From assembly GCF_954871325.1 (NCBI RefSeq), contig NC_088776.1:17732052-17796051 (forward strand): 64,000 nucleotides of DNA, read 5' to 3'. A model generated the notes under the pieces. That model made no database searches and was not told where the DNA came from. It saw only the letters and a list, made by a program, of their open reading frames with translations. Within the stretch, counting starts at the first letter, position 1. Each line of letters starts with the position of its first letter. Source of the DNA: Gordionus sp. m RMFG-2023. Its lineage: Eukaryota; Nematomorpha; Gordioida; Chordodea; Parachordodidae. Below, one piece after another: positions 1 through 13,230 of this stretch. The translations under genes were made by a program, and so were the position numbers.

Positions 1-2173
1 GGGTTTTAAAGGGATAACTAAAAACTTATGGTTGTTAAGGAATGATAATAAGGTTTTATCACTTTTTAATCGTGAAAAAGAGGAATCTTATTTTAAAAAG
101 CGTTTTACGCGCGTTTCATTTCGTTTTATTTCTTTTTAATTTTATTGTTATTTATTAATTTTCAATGTTGTTTTTTTTGGCCTTATGAAATAAGATATGT
201 CTAATATAGGGTATCAATCGATAGCTAATCAAAAGATAAAGATCTATTCAACTGGAGGTCAATCTCTCCCCCTTAATATGCTAATTTAAATATCTTTAGA
301 TTGAAGGTATTCATTTTTTTTCTTGATGGGTATGACTTGGTCTGGAAGGTGAATGGGGGGGGGGGGGGGGGGTGTAAAAAATAATTTTTTTTATATTGGT
401 ATCAAATAAAAGGTAATTAAAATATTTTTTATTGTAATAATAATAATCACTCATAGAGAGCGGGTTTAGGTCTTGGGGGGTCAGGAATATTTTTATCAAC
501 ACAAAATATAGATATGGCAAATAAAAGCTATTTAAAATATCTTTAGATTGAAAGTATTCATTTTTTTGTCTTGATGGGTATGACTTTATCTGGAGGGTGG
601 GTGGAGGTTGTGGGGTGAGATGTTAAGTGATGAAGGTTATCTTAAAGGGTTGAACTTTATCTGGTAATGGGGTAGGGGGAGGGAGGGTAAAAATAAAAAT
701 TTATATGGGTATCAAATAAATAGTTACTAAAAAAATCTTTTGATTATATTAATTATATCAGGCTAAGCGGGCATCTTAAGATGCAATAAATATTATTATT
801 AACGCAAAACATAAACATGGGTATTAAATAAAAGTTAAATACAAATTTCCTGGCCTTCCAAGACCTAGAGCCCATTTAGAGTTTAATTACTATTACAATA
901 AAAAATATTTTAGTTACCTATTATTTGATGCCCATATTATAAAAAATTTTATTTACCCTGCAAAAGATATTTAAATGCCTTTTATTTGATTCCTATATCA
1001 ATATTTTGTGTTTATATAAATATTCCTGACCACCTAAGATCTCTCGCCTACTTATAGAGTAATTATTACAATCAAGAGATATTTAAACTAGCTTTTAGTT
1101 GATACCCTTATCAATATTTTGTGTTGATAAAAATATTCCCGCCCAAGACCTAAACCCGCCCGGTATGAGGTATTATTATTATTACAATAAAAATAAATAC
1201 TTTAATACCTTTTATTTGATATCCATATCAAAAAAATTATTTTTTACACCCATCCCCCCCTTTATCCACCCTCCAGACCAAGTCATACCCATCAAGACAA
1301 AAAATAAACACTTTCAATCTAAAGATATTTAAATTAGTTTTATTTGATACCCATATCGATATTTTGTGTTGAAAAAAATATTCCTGACCCCCTCAAGACA
1401 TACACCCGCCTGCCCTCTATGAATAATTATTATTAAAATAAAAAAATATTTTAATTATATTTTATTTGATACCCATATCAAAAAAAATTATTTTTTACAA
1501 CCCCCCCCCCTCCATCCACTACCCAAACCAAGCCATTCCCATCAAGACAAAAAATGAATACTTCCAATCTAAATATATTTAAATTAACTTTTATTTTATA
1601 CCCATATCGATATTTTGTGTTGATAAAAATATTCCTGACCCCCCCCTCTCCAAGACCTAGACCCGCCCTCTATGAGTAATTATTATAACAATAAAAAAAT
1701 ATTTTTTAATTACCTTTTATTTGATACCCATATCAAAAAAAATTATTCTTTACACCCCCCCCCCTCCATCCACCCCCCAGACCAAGTCATACCCATCAAG
1801 ACCAAGAATGAAGACTTTCAGTCAAAAGATATTAAAATTAGCTATTATTTGATACCCATATCGATATTTTATTTTGATAAAAATATTCCTGACCCTCTAG
1901 ACCTAGACTCGCCCATTAAGGGGGAGAGATTGACCTCTAGTTGAATAGATCTTTTGATTAGCTATCGATTGATGCCCTATAATAGACATATCTTATTTCA
2001 TAAGGCCAAAAATACAACATTGAAATAAATAAATAACAATTAATTTTAAGCAAAACGCGCGTAAAACGCGTTTTAAATTAAGATTCTTCTATATCATGGT
2101 TCAAACGTAATAATACCGTATAGTTCTTTATCCTTTAAAAAATTGAATTCTTAAAGGGATCCTTTTAAAACCC
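1..2173. mobile_element. Foldback-like DNA element with long inverted arms made of ~230-bp repeats
   Basis: The first ~280 bases reappear inverted at about 1915-2173. Shared landmarks are GGGTTTTAAA at the outer ends, an ACGCGCGT/AAACGCG block, the 'ggccttatgaaataagatatgtct' region and the block around CAACTGGAGGTCAATCTC. Between the arms, ~230-bp units each carry an 'atatctttagattgaa' motif, a G or C homopolymer, 'ttgatacccatatc' and 'caagacctagacccgcc'. The left units run in the opposite orientation to the right ones, so the whole is a large hairpin. No transposase is visible. The left flank lies outside or at the window edge, so no target duplication can be tested. It is a non-autonomous foldback element of unknown superfamily. 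Short open frames inside are by-products of the repeats. Confidence 0.7.
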
Positions 2174-2223
2174 GTGATGACCCCAGATAGTTCTGATCCC
2201 TTTAAAAATTACGACATATACAC

Positions 2224-2553
2224 TAGTAATCTTCATCGGGGCTATTTTTTAAGCCCGGGCAGAAATTTTTTTGAAAAGTTTTACCAGACCGGCCCGAACT
2301 TTTTCTAAAAAAATTTACGGCCCAACCCGAATTTGTTTAAATATAGAAATTAATTTTTTATAATTATTCAAAATAAAAGTTATATTATATGGCGTATAGT
2401 TTCTATAAATAAAATCAAATATTCTTACTTTACATAAAAAATTCAACATAAATTTGATAAATTTAGATATAATTTAAAAAAAAATCAAGGCCCGACCCAG
2501 CCTGAACCCAATTTTTTTCTTAAATAATAGGCCCACCTGCTTTTGCAGATCTA
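2224..2553 (-). mobile_element. hAT-type MITE, CCCGG-rich family (copy 1)
   Basis: It begins TAGTAATCTTCATCGGGG and ends GCAGATCTA, with GGCCCG-rich subterminal stretches and an AT-rich core. It is the reverse complement of the family member at 9925-10383: both share the core around the TTTATGTAAA and AAATTAATTTCTATATTTAAA segments. No clean 8-bp target duplication is seen, so this copy is older. It has no coding capacity. Confidence 0.6.
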
Positions 2554-3512
2554 TAATCTGCACTCCCTATTTCATTGCAAACATTATGAAAATTTATAAT
2601 ATGTTTTTCCCATAATCTCTGCAACCAGCTGCTAGTAGAAATCTCTATAATTTATAATTATACATGTTATTAAAACGTAAATTTACCTTTATTGAATGTT
2701 TGGCTAAAAAATTATTTTCTAACAGCACTGGCCCATTTAGACTGCAATTTTTCTTCGCATTTTGATAAACTTAAACCAATAAAGCTGCTTCTGTCTAGTT
2801 ACAACTCATTCTAACTTTTTTAGTTGCAGGGGGTTTATTCCTTAAAAATTGTGGGCATATACTTGCTTTATTAAACATTACATCATTAATTGTATTTTTA
2901 AAGTAGTGCTCAATTTTCAATGATCCCCCCCTCTTTGCTTGAGGGTTAAAGCTTGGAATGATGTTTTATTTTAGGAATAATTTTAATATGATTATAATAT
3001 ATAATAAAATTACCATTTTTGTATTTAAAAAAGCTAAAGGTGCAGTTGATGTAAAAAAAATAACGAATAATTTTTTCGATAAAATTATTTATTTTTTCAT
3101 TTATCCGATTAAAATTGGGACCTGAAAAGTTTATTTAATATCATGCCATGATTTTTATCAAAATTTCGGGTTTTTTCGCATTTGAAAGTGTTTGATTGCA
3201 CTAGCAATATGAAATTAAACGGTTTTGAATGTATTGTAAAATATTTTCCGATTATATTTTTTTCCCAATAACAAGGCATGTTTTATTTTAAATAATGGTT
3301 TTGAACATTTGTGAAAGAAGTTCCTTTTTTTTGAAAAAAATTATGAACGGATTTCCTTTTACTTTTTACTAACTTTGAAGGTGAATACGTTATATTTTTA
3401 TGTTGTTATTTAATCATTTGATTCTGAAAACTAGAATCAGATGAATTAACTTACCATGGCCAAAATACAATAAATACTTTACAGTAATATCATATATTCA
3501 ATAAACTAATTC
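2554..3512. other. AT-rich spacer, nothing recognised
   Basis: Contains only short AT-rich sequence with homopolymer runs. No open frame, RNA gene or repeat family could be supported on either strand. Confidence 0.5.
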
Positions 3513-3517
3513 TATCC

Positions 3518-3816
3518 TGTTGAATATGTTGATCGATGTTATTTTATTATTTATTTTGGCAATTGATTTATTTTATATTATATCAATTTATATTTAAATT
3601 TAATCGGTGAAAATTTTATATTAACATTTTTATTTATACATCAATTTGTATTAGTTATTTTTTTATTATTGTTTAAAAAAAAGATATATAAAGAGAAGAA
3701 AAAAAATGTAATGGAGGTTGAAAAATAAAAATGTATTATAACATATAATGAAATTTAAATTATGATTTAAAAATAAAATGATAATAATAAATGTGGATAT
3801 TGATACAATTCTAACA
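3518..3816 (+). repeat. 5' LTR of the gypsy fossil
   Basis: TG...CA-bounded direct repeat, nearly identical to 5924-6220 apart from scattered differences. The TATCC target duplication lies immediately outside. Confidence 0.85.
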
Positions 3817-5923
3817 TGGAGGCCAATCTACGTCCGAACTATGCGTAAGTATTATCTCAAAATTTGAACTTGATTTTACAATGTATATTTATTCTATTTC
3901 ACGCCCTTATCCATTAAAATTCTCTTACGATGGATGCTTTGAACAATTCCACATATATGACTGAATTTGTCAAGCTGGATTTCCCAAAATTTAGTAGCGA
4001 TGACATCGCCTACATAGGGAAATTGCAGAATTTCTTCAATACCAGCAAGATCTCCAACGGAGAAAAGGCCGATTTATTTCTCCAAAGTTCCTGATAACAA
4101 ATTTAATAATATTGGGGCAATTTGCACTGAGGCAGAAATCCAGGACCCAATCGCCCTGCTTGGCAAATTCAAGTTACAACATCCATCTAAGACCGAGAAC
4201 GCTAAACTATCATTATTTTATGCTGCAACTCAAGGCAAGGATGAGACATTCTCGGCTTGGGTCACGCACGTAGCACGACTCAATAAAGAATGTAATTTCA
4301 ATGGCATTCAGAGAATTATTGAGAAAGTGAGAGTATCTTCGTATTCCAAAGATGTCAGGAAAGCGGTTAAGAGCTATATGATCATAGAAGACATTTACAA
4401 TCTAGGTCTAGAGGAAGACACCGCGGACCGAAGTGGCATCAAGGGCGAGATGAAATTGTTACATTTGAATGAATCACCTGGTGTACAAGAGGTTTGGGCA
4501 GACTCAAAAATAGTTACGTAACAACAAAACCCATTCAGAACTCTCACGCACATGGTAAATCTCTTATCAAGCAACCCCAGTTCATCATGACAATCGCCCC
4601 GCACAGCATTTCGATGAACGTTACGATTTACGCTACGACTATTGCCATGACAAACGATTTGATGAACGTAACGATATACGCTAAGACAACGACCGCGACA
4701 AACGATTCAACGGACGGCACCTTCCAAGACAAACGTTTTGATCAAAGCTACGATAATTGTCACTATAACCGCAACCGTTTCGATAATCGCAACGATAACT
4801 ACTACGACGATCGATACAACAATAGCGGGTACAACGTCCATAGCTATCGCCACGACTATCATTGTGACCATCATCAAAGCCCTGATCGACGGGATGACTG
4901 CTATAGAGATGATAACCGAACCAACTATCCCCGTCGTGGTCAGCACAGACACAACCTTCAAAATATTAATGGTTTTTCGAAATATTCGTCGAGGCCCAAA
5001 TAGTACAAAAATGACAATAATACTTACAATAGATCTTCTGATTACAAAGATCGTGCAATTGAATACGAACCATGCTAGGAACATCGAAGTAATAGATGAT
5101 GACGACGACTCAAACACAGACCTTAAAGAATATAATCTGCAGAATTTGGAAGTGTACAATGTGGGGGTCAAGGATACCACATATGACGCGTACAACGTGA
5201 CAGTGAGCATCAACGACATACCCACTTTGATGCAAGTTGACACCGGTACCAAGTACAGTATACTTCCGAAGCTGACAGCTAAGACTGTAGGCATAACCGC
5301 GATACGTAAGACAGACATGAGACTCACTGGTTATGACGGCAGCGCTATCAAGATATTAGGTTTTGCCAATGTGAATGTTAAATATGAAGGAAACTCACAT
5401 ACAATGGAGGCCATTGTAGTGGATTGTAATAAGATCCCCCTGCTAGGACGTATGTGGCTCCACACCTTCAACATTTTAAAAACGTTCTTAGTGGGTAATG
5501 TAGAGAATGATCTCGAGAAGATAATCTTGACAACACAAAAAGACCTCGAATCAACTTACTCCTACAAACCCAAAATGGCCAGACAAGAGAAAGTTCACTT
5601 GAAGCCCGATACTGTGCCTAAGATCATACTTTCAAGGAGAATTCCGTGTGTCAAGATCGATGCAACGACTCAGAAATTGGATTGCTGGCTGAAGCACGAC
5701 AAAATAAACCTTGCTCGAAAGGAATCTATGTCCGATGCCATGCACAAGCGATCCAGTTTGGAAATTAGCTAGGGGTTGTCTTTACTTTACCCATCTTTCG
5801 GTTTGAAAAGAAGACTGCACCATGAACATGGTTGGCGTATTGCGTGGTGATCATGAATGTTAATGACGTTACCACTCAACTTATCCAAGGAAATCATAAG
5901 CCGAATTTCTTTGGAGGGTGGAA

Positions 5924-6220
5924 TGTTGAATATGTTGATCGATGTTATTTTATTATTTATTTTGGCAATTGATTTATTTTATATTATATCAATTTATATT
6001 TACATTTAATCGGTGAAAATTTTATATTTACATTTTTATTTATACATTAATTTGTATTAGTTATTTTTTTTATTATTGTTTAAAAAAAATATAAAGAGAT
6101 AAAAAAAAAATGTAATGGAGGTTGAAAAATAAAAATGTAATATATCAAATAATAAAATTTAAATTATGATTTAAAAATAAAATGATAATAATAAATGTGG
6201 ATATTAATACAATTCTAACA
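5924..6220 (+). repeat. 3' LTR of the gypsy fossil
   Basis: Partner of the repeat at 3518-3816. A polypurine-like GGAGGGTGGAA lies just upstream and the TATCC duplication just downstream. Confidence 0.85.
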
Positions 6221-6444
6221 TATCCTTACCAAATGTAAAATGGGCCCTAAAAATATATTATCAGCTTCATAATATTCAAGTTCTAATTTAAAGAGATACT
6301 TGATTGGAATACTTATTCTTTTATATAATATAACTATAAGTATACTGTTAATAATTCAATTTAGATTGTTGTATCTTAAGCTTTTTAAATTAATATGATT
6401 ATTATAATAGATATAAAGTAAAAATAAACAAATAATATATAATA

Positions 6445-7036
6445 CTAGTTGATAGCCCATCAAGAATAACGGGGAATCAGAATTATTCTTCTTTATTCGA
6501 TGATGGATGAATTCCTATATTATGAAATGTGATCCAAAAATTTACATTTATTTGGATGAAGGGTTTTCTAAAATTTTCTATTATTTTATAAAATAAATGA
6601 AGCACATATTTGGTAATTTTAATTCATATGCATAATAAAAAATCTTTTAAACTAAATTTTTATTCATTTGTATCTATAATTTTCTTAAAGCCATTACTCA
6701 TTTTCAATGAGTTTTGTTGGGCAATGTTATCGAAAATAAGTTATGCTAAACTCTCATCTAGCAAGAACATAATTTTTAGATTATAAATACAAATGAATAA
6801 AAATTTAGTTTAAAAGATTTTTTATTGTGCACATAAATTAAAATTACTAAATATATGCTTCATTAAGATATTTTAGACAAATAATTTAAAATTTTGGAAT
6901 AACCCTTCATCTAAATAAATATAAATTTCTGGATCACACCTTTCATCATCAAATAATGTTGGAATTTATTATTCGCCCATCATCGAAAAAGGATAAAATT
7001 CTGATTCCACGTCATTTTTGACAGGCTATCAGTTAG
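6445..7036. mobile_element. Palindromic element with Helitron-type 3' ends at both termini
   Basis: The right end reads CGTCATTTTTGACAG (hairpin) followed by CTATCAGTTAG and T. The left end is the inverted counterpart: CTAG, TTGATAGCCCATCAAG, AATAACGGGG. These match the hairpin-plus-CTAG ends of the Helitrons at 39073 and 53433. Internally the arms are inverted copies too (for example around 6625-6685 and 6785-6845), with a short loop near 6700-6770. It has no coding content. It is best read as a foldback derivative made from two Helitron 3' ends. Confidence 0.6.
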
Positions 7037-8602
7037 TATTATTAAAATAGAATATAAATTACCCTTTTTAAATCTAAAACTATAATATAAGAAAACTATG
7101 ACAAAAATGATTGATATTTGTCAGATGCTTCCGTTAAGTCAGAACAGCGTTCACGTGGCAGAAAATTTGATAAAGGCCATTCTATAATATCTACTCCTAC
7201 CCCCTTAAAAAAATTCCGCCGCGATATTCGCCAAACCACGATGCTATAATTATATTAATAAAAAAATCTTATAAGCTACCATTTATAATCTCAAAACAAA
7301 ATTTTTTATATCCTTTCAGGCCTATTTAGGCTAGAAAAACAATAAAATTTCTAATTCTTGTTTATGATCAATCGATAATTGAAAAGCTGTTTGGGCCACT
7401 CCATTGGGATTGATCATTGAATGAGAAGAAAATATAATCTGGGAATCTTTAATAACTTTGGATGTTTGCTAATTATTAAATAAAGTAGTTAAAATTTGTT
7501 TACATATTGAAAAACTTATTTTTAATAATATTTAAAGTATTTTGCTAAAATTATGATTTATTATATTCTTACTGCAATTTATTATTAAATTTACATATAT
7601 GTTAACCCCTATACTTTTAGAAAATTAACCAATAAAAATTTACGCGTGAAATTGTAGAATATTATGGTTAAAAAAAGTAATAAGTTGGCTTAAATTTAAA
7701 AAGAAAAAATTTATAGTTTTTTATTTTTGTTAATATCAATCGTTTTAATTATTGAATTTATAAAGCATATGATTCAAGTCAAAAACTACCCCCAAAAATT
7801 AATGCCTACCCTTTCAAAAAATATCAATTCCCCCCATGTTAATATAGTTTGGAGACATTTGTCTCCTACCCACCGCGGCCATGTAGACACTGAGTCAGGA
7901 AATCTAACTTGAGACATTTATATATAGTCAGGAGAGCAAAAATGAATTTTGATCCGAGGTATGAGGTGAAAAAAAAATTATGTCCAATATTTCTGTTTAT
8001 TTACACTGAAATTCTGTAACTCATTACCAATTAATCACTCACATTATCTTAACACCAGAGTTCCCGTTAGTCGACATTGGGTGAAAGTGGGATGTGGATT
8101 TTTGGGGAGAAAAGAGAAGGAAACAGAAGAAATAAAAAAGAAAAAGATGAGAAGAATTCTAAATATAGTAAATGTTTATACTTTACGACTTGACGTTTAT
8201 AGATTTTTGACACACTCGCATTTTAGCCACATTGGCCTCCGAATGTCAACATCGGTATTTATAAAAAATAAACCTTTTAAAATATTATGTCAGGAATATT
8301 TCTATAGTATTTTATATATTCCTTCTTTTCCAGGAATGTTAAAGGGAATGAAGCAAAAAGACCTAGCTCATGGCGATGCATCCATTTTATAATATCTAAG
8401 AAAAATTGCCATAATTCTCTGAATAAATATTTTCGCCTATATTTTTTATTTGCAATTTATGATCTAAAAAATATATTGCTATATGAGAGATTTGCATACC
8501 TTATCATACTTTGTCAATTTCAGAAAAAAATGAAAGAATAAAAAAAAAGCCTTAAAAATATTAATTTATATAAAATTGAAAGGGGCGATGAGAAAAGAAA
8601 CA
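7037..8602. other. AT-rich spacer with two unconvincing short open frames
   Basis: Open frames at 7727-7912 and 8081-8392 (+) show no recognisable motif and no splice-supported extension. The second begins with a lysine/glutamate-rich run. I could not assign any function, and they are most likely chance frames. Confidence 0.4.
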
Positions 8603-8610
8603 TAATATAT

Positions 8611-8889
8611 CAGAAACCTGTAGAAGTACCATTTACACGGCCCTAAAATAAAAAATTTATCGACCCAGCACAGGTATATTTTTAAGACCGGCCCAGCTCG
8701 GTTTGATTTTTTTCAAAAATTTATATTACATTTTTTAATTTCTATTGTTAATGGTGATTTAAAATATTTGGATTTAAAATCAGGGCTGGCTCGGGTATTT
8801 TAAAAAAATATTTTTAGACCCGACCCGGTTATATTTAAAAGAATCAGAATATGGGCCAGCCGTGCTTAGGGACGGACCTGCAGTCTCTG
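8611..8889. mobile_element. hAT-type MITE with CAGAAACC/CAGAGACT ends
   Basis: It starts CAGAAACCTGTAGAAG and ends GACCTGCAGTCTCTG. Near-matching 8-bp flanks TAATATAT (8603-8610) and AAATATAT (8890-8897) fit a hAT target duplication. The interior is AT-rich with GGCCC/CCCGG patches and no open frame. The ends resemble those of the BED-finger element at 50807-52258 and of the MITE at 22468-22664. Confidence 0.75.
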
Positions 8890-9044
8890 AAATATATTAA
8901 ACAGACATATGTATTGCCCCACAAAACCTTCAGCAAGATTAAATTAATAAGTTATAAATCACAAATTTATTAAAATGAATTTAAAAATAATTTTATATTG
9001 TGCACATAAAGACATTTTTAGATATTATATATATTCACATCGGT

Positions 9045-9357
9045 GATCTGCAATATCAGGCTCAAGCCCTTATATCTGAGATTTTTATGGGTCAGGCTGG
9101 ACGAAAAAATGAAGTGGCCAAATTTATTTTGTATATACATATTTGATGAATAAGATATAGTGTTTTTAATTTAACCACTCCTCAAGATCATAAATGGTTG
9201 TTTATTTAGGTTCAATATATATTTTGGTTTAGGCTTTGTATTTTAAAAAAAAATTAAAATTGGGCTAGACCAGACAACTTTAATAAAAACATTGAAACTA
9301 GCCCGGGTTTAGCAAAAATTTAGCTGGGTATACTAAATTCTCACTGAGCCGGGACTG
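9045..9357. mobile_element. Degenerate hAT-type MITE remnant
   Basis: A GTGATCTGCAATATCAGG left side and a GAGCCGGGACTG right side resemble the termini of the CCCGG-rich MITEs nearby. AGCCCGGG blocks lie inside. No target duplication is visible, so the borders are approximate. Confidence 0.35.
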
Positions 9358-9924
9358 ATAATTTTGCCATTTGTGTTCAAATTATTTGTTCATATTGATG
9401 GTACTATAAAATACATCATTATAATATTCTATAAATATAATATTAAAACATATAAATAAGCTCTCATCAAAACAAAAGATTAATTTTTGATTCACACCTC
9501 ATAAAAAAGGTTAATTTCTGATTCATCCATTATCATATAATAAAGGGGACATTTCTAATTAGTAATTACCCATCTTCATATTGAAATTAATTATTCCCCA
9601 TCATTCTTGACCGGATATTATATAAATATAACTATTTATATATATATATATATAACTATAATAATAAGGCCACTCTATGAAAAGATGATGTTGAGCTGTC
9701 AGATGCTTCAAATAGGTTGAGAGCCCAGTCCTTATTTTTTATTGTCCATACTGGACAGCAATCTAATTTATAAGATAAAAAAAAATTCAAAATTATAATA
9801 ATTCTGATTTTTTCCTCTGAAACTATCAATAAATACTTATATTAGAATTAAGTATATAAAGAATTAAGTATATAAAGAATTAAGTATATAAAGAATTTTT
9901 TTTGAGATATTATGAAATTTATAT

Positions 9925-10383
9925 TAGAAATCTGCAAAGTTAGGCCCGGCCCGTACCCGGCCCGAAGCCCGTTCGGGCCGGACTCGGGCCTAATTCTATT
10001 TAAAATAATCGGGTTGGGACCGGGCCGGGCCTAATATTTTTAAAAAAAATTCGGGCCGGGTCGGACTTTGGAAATTTTATTAAATATATCTAAATTTATC
10101 AATTTTATATTGAATTTTTTATGTAAAATAAAAATTTTTGATTTAATTTATTGAAACTAAACGCTATATAACATATGTCTTTTATTTTAAGTAATTATAA
10201 AAATTAATTTCTATATTTAAATAAATTCGGGCCAGGCCGGGCCGGTAGATTTTTTTAAAATAAATTTCGAGTTCGGGCCGGCAAAACATTTTAAAAAAAT
10301 TTCGGATTCGGGCCGGGCCGGCAAAACTTTTTTAAAAAAATATCGGGCCGGGCTTGAAAAATTAGGCCCGATGCAGATCACTA
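9925..10383 (+). mobile_element. hAT-type MITE, CCCGG-rich family (copy 2, best preserved)
   Basis: Termini TAGAAATCTGCA and TGCAGATCACTA are inverted repeats. A perfect 8-bp duplication ATTTATAT flanks both sides (9917-9924, 10384-10391). The subterminal 100 bases at each end are rich in GGCCCGGC and GGGCCGGG, in sharp contrast with the AT-rich core. No coding capacity. A terminal fragment of the same family lies at about 55495-55540. Confidence 0.85.
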
Positions 10384-10391
10384 ATTTATAT

Positions 10392-11471
10392 CAAAAAGAT
10401 TTACAATTATCTTCTAAATAAATTATGCTTATATTTGTGGAACCTTCAGAAAATGATTTAAAAAAATGTCTTTATAATGTGATAGCCCTTATATGTTGCT
10501 GATGGAGAATAAAGAATATATTTAGTAATAAGAAAATAAAGCATTATTGTATTAAAATAAAATGTTAGCAAATTATATATTTAGTACCTTCAACTATGCA
10601 GATGTTAGTAATGGATAAATCAGAAAGTTTATATTCAATGTAAGCTAAATGATTGGAATAAGTCCAATTTCCAAGTTCTGCCAATCGCAGAAAAAAATAG
10701 AAAGATTTCATAAAATACTTTTTGAACACCTAAAAGAGGATATCGCACAAATTTTATTATTTATTTTATTCAATATTAATTATTACAATAAGATAAATTT
10801 TGATTATAAAATTTTTAATTAAAATATACAAATTTATGTTAAAACAAATAAACATTTGTTTATATTAAAAAAAATCCAAAATTAAGAATAAAGATGAAAT
10901 ATGAAATATAGCAGCGAAAAACGAGAAGAATAAGTAAGGAAAAGTAAGTCTAGCAAAGTTCTTTGGAGAGAAGACTGCCATTAAAACTTCTATAATTCGG
11001 TTTAAGTATAGTTATGACCAGTCTATGTCTCAAAAAGAACCTTTCTAGGTGAGCTTGCAGATGTGCGATCCAAATTTTTTAAATGATAAAAGCTTACTAA
11101 AGGAAGTTAAGGTGTCGATATATTATAGGAAAAAATGTTTTTTAAAAAAGCTAAAAATAATATTTTTTAATCATTTAATTGTATTAAAAATAAAATATGC
11201 TTGGTTCAATTCACAACTTGAGTTTTAACAATAGATTTTCAATTTTGGCATTATTGCACACTTTATGTGTTCATAATAAAATATGTATCTTGGAGAACGT
11301 GGTGTATATATATATATCTAAATACATTTTAAAAGTATCTTTTAACAACTCTGATATATAATTACATTCTTTTTTTATATGCAAAACAAGCAACGAAATA
11401 TCCGAAAAAACCAATAGTTAAAAATAATCCCAAAAAAATTTAACAGATATTTTTATTATTTATTTTTAATA
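10392..11471. other. Spacer downstream of the synthetase gene
   Basis: AT-rich sequence just beyond the synthetase stop codon on the minus strand, so part of it should be 3' UTR. No gene, RNA or repeat family could be supported. The stretch at 10890-11110 is a little less AT-biased but gives no recognisable protein. Confidence 0.4.
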
Positions 11472-13230
11472 TCACATCTTATTTAGGGGTTTTATTCCTA
11501 AGATTTGTAAATTTTGGTTTAACACAAGACGTAAAGTAAAAAATAAATATGCGCGAGCAGATAGAGCCTTTTCATTCGGGGCTTTGTTAATCGGTAAATG
11601 ACGGTAACAATGATTAATTGAGTGGCAAAACCGGAAAAGATTGTCTAGATATATATGGGGCTCGGCCTGCGCTATTGATAACTCTAAACTGGGTTGAAAT
11701 GCCAGTATATCTTTGGCGATTCGATTAATGCAAACTGTTATTAGCGCTCCGTTATCATGAATATCCGTAGAGTAAAGGTCTTGCATTTTGAAATCAACAT
11801 TTTTATAAGTAAGACAATTCTTGGAATGGTCCGTAATTAATTTATCTTTAACCAAATTTGTTTCCAAACTTAATTAAATAAAAAGCGGTAAATATAAAAA
11901 AATTGAAATTTAAAAAAAAACAATTTTGCAATTAACTTAAATTTTATTCATACCTTTCATACATAATAATAACACCTCCCTTCCTACCAAAATCCTATTA
12001 AAAATATTACATGTATACCAAAAAGAGGATATTTTGGAAATTTTATGTTTACACCCCCCCCCCCTCCTTCCTTTACTTAGATATTATAAAAAGTAACGGT
12101 ATTCACAATTTTATACTTGTGCAATCTGGCATGGGTGTATTGTAAAAAGTTTCCGCTATCGCCTTTAAAATCTAAAGCTTTGTCCCAATCAAAGCGATAA
12201 TTTTTACACCTTTTTTCTTTGAGGACATTAACTATGATGCTCGATACGCTTAAGGTTTCGGCGATATCATCCATGTCAATTTCTGATCTTGTGGCTTAAA
12301 TCATTAATTTTTAAAAGTGCATATATAAATAGAGGTATTTGATGAAACGAATCATATTTTTCTTTAAATAATGCCATTATCTTTGATAAATTTGACTATA
12401 TCAGTAGAAAATAAATATTTGCTTCTTTTTAAAAAAAATGGCTTAGAAAAACTTCTATGAAAAAAAAAATTAAGTAATTATAAAAGATTTATCAATAATA
12501 AATTAAAAAATAAAATATAAATTAAAAAATTTGGTACAAAGTAGTTTCAAAAAAATAAAAATCTTGTTAATAAATTTAACCTTATTTTTAAATTTTACCG
12601 ATATCCAGAATATTTTAATTAAAATTAAAGATTCAATTTTTAATACTATTAGTGTTTTGTATCTTTTCTAACATCAGCTCTTTTCCAGTCTGAATAATAT
12701 CTTTAACAAGAATGCTGTTGCCTTTCCTACTTTGCATTCCCGTGATTCGACCAAATTTCACATGCTCGAACCTAAGAAAATAAAATCGCTAAAAAAAACT
12801 TCAGATAAAATTGATTTAAATTTTTCAAAAATTTATAAATACTTGCAATTTCCAGTTTCAGGAAATTCCTTAAGAATCTCGAAGACCGATTTGAAATGCA
12901 AATGCTGTCCACTTTCAACCTATGGATGATTTATAAATAAATTTTAAAACAAAACTTATATATAATTACAATGTAAATAATCTTATCAGGTCGATATTGA
13001 GTTACTCTGTGAAGTGCAGCGGCAACATCTCTTAAAGAGAAAAAAAATACAATTACATTTAAATATATTTAAAAAATTAAAAGTTGAACAAATTTTTCAC
13101 TAAAAAACAAAATTTTAAAATTATCGCAATATTATATCCAAAATACCTAGTGGAATATAGGGAAGAGCCATCCGACTTTTGCAACACAATTTCAGACCCA
13201 TCTTTCAATCTATAAACCTTAGCATTATCC
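11472..13230 (-). CDS. RARS2: Synthetase 3' exon cluster (exons 9-14)
   Basis: Six exons carry the second half of the catalytic domain and the anticodon-binding domain. Exon 9 has YRLKDGSE and the KSDGSS motif. Exon 10 has DVAAALHR and IIYI. Exon 11 has [14 protein letters not shown]. Exon 12 carries the KMSKS-equivalent GMQSRKG. Exon 13 has [19 protein letters not shown]. Exon 14 (397 nt) holds the whole all-helical C-terminal domain and the TGA stop at 11472-11474. Introns here are 116, 50, 71, 352 and 248 nt, longer on average than in the 5' cluster. Each exon aligns in order with human RARS2 as I recall it. Confidence 0.9.

Larger units (their letters stand above)
3518..6220 (+). mobile_element. 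Short broken Ty3/gypsy-type LTR fossil
   Basis: Two direct repeats of about 298 bp (3518-3816 and 5924-6220) start TGTTGAATATG and end TTCTAACA. They are flanked by a perfect 5-bp target duplication, TATCC (3513-3517 and 6221-6225). A primer-binding-like TGGAGGCCAATC directly follows the left LTR, and a purine tract (GGAGGGTGGAA) precedes the right one. Recognisable parts are a gag-like stretch from about 3930 and a retropepsin-like domain around 5200-5480 (VDTG motif, then a GYDGS segment and a PLLGRMWL segment). No reverse transcriptase or integrase is visible. The element is a broken fossil. The LTRs are still very similar, so the insertion looks fairly recent. Confidence 0.85.

Noticed and set aside
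4494-5327. Extra long frames overlapping the short gypsy fossil on both strands
   Set aside because: They overlap the gag/protease region in other frames and have no domain signature.
7727-8392. Two plus-strand hypothetical genes
   Set aside because: Short, no motif, no splice support and biased composition; left as unassigned spacer.
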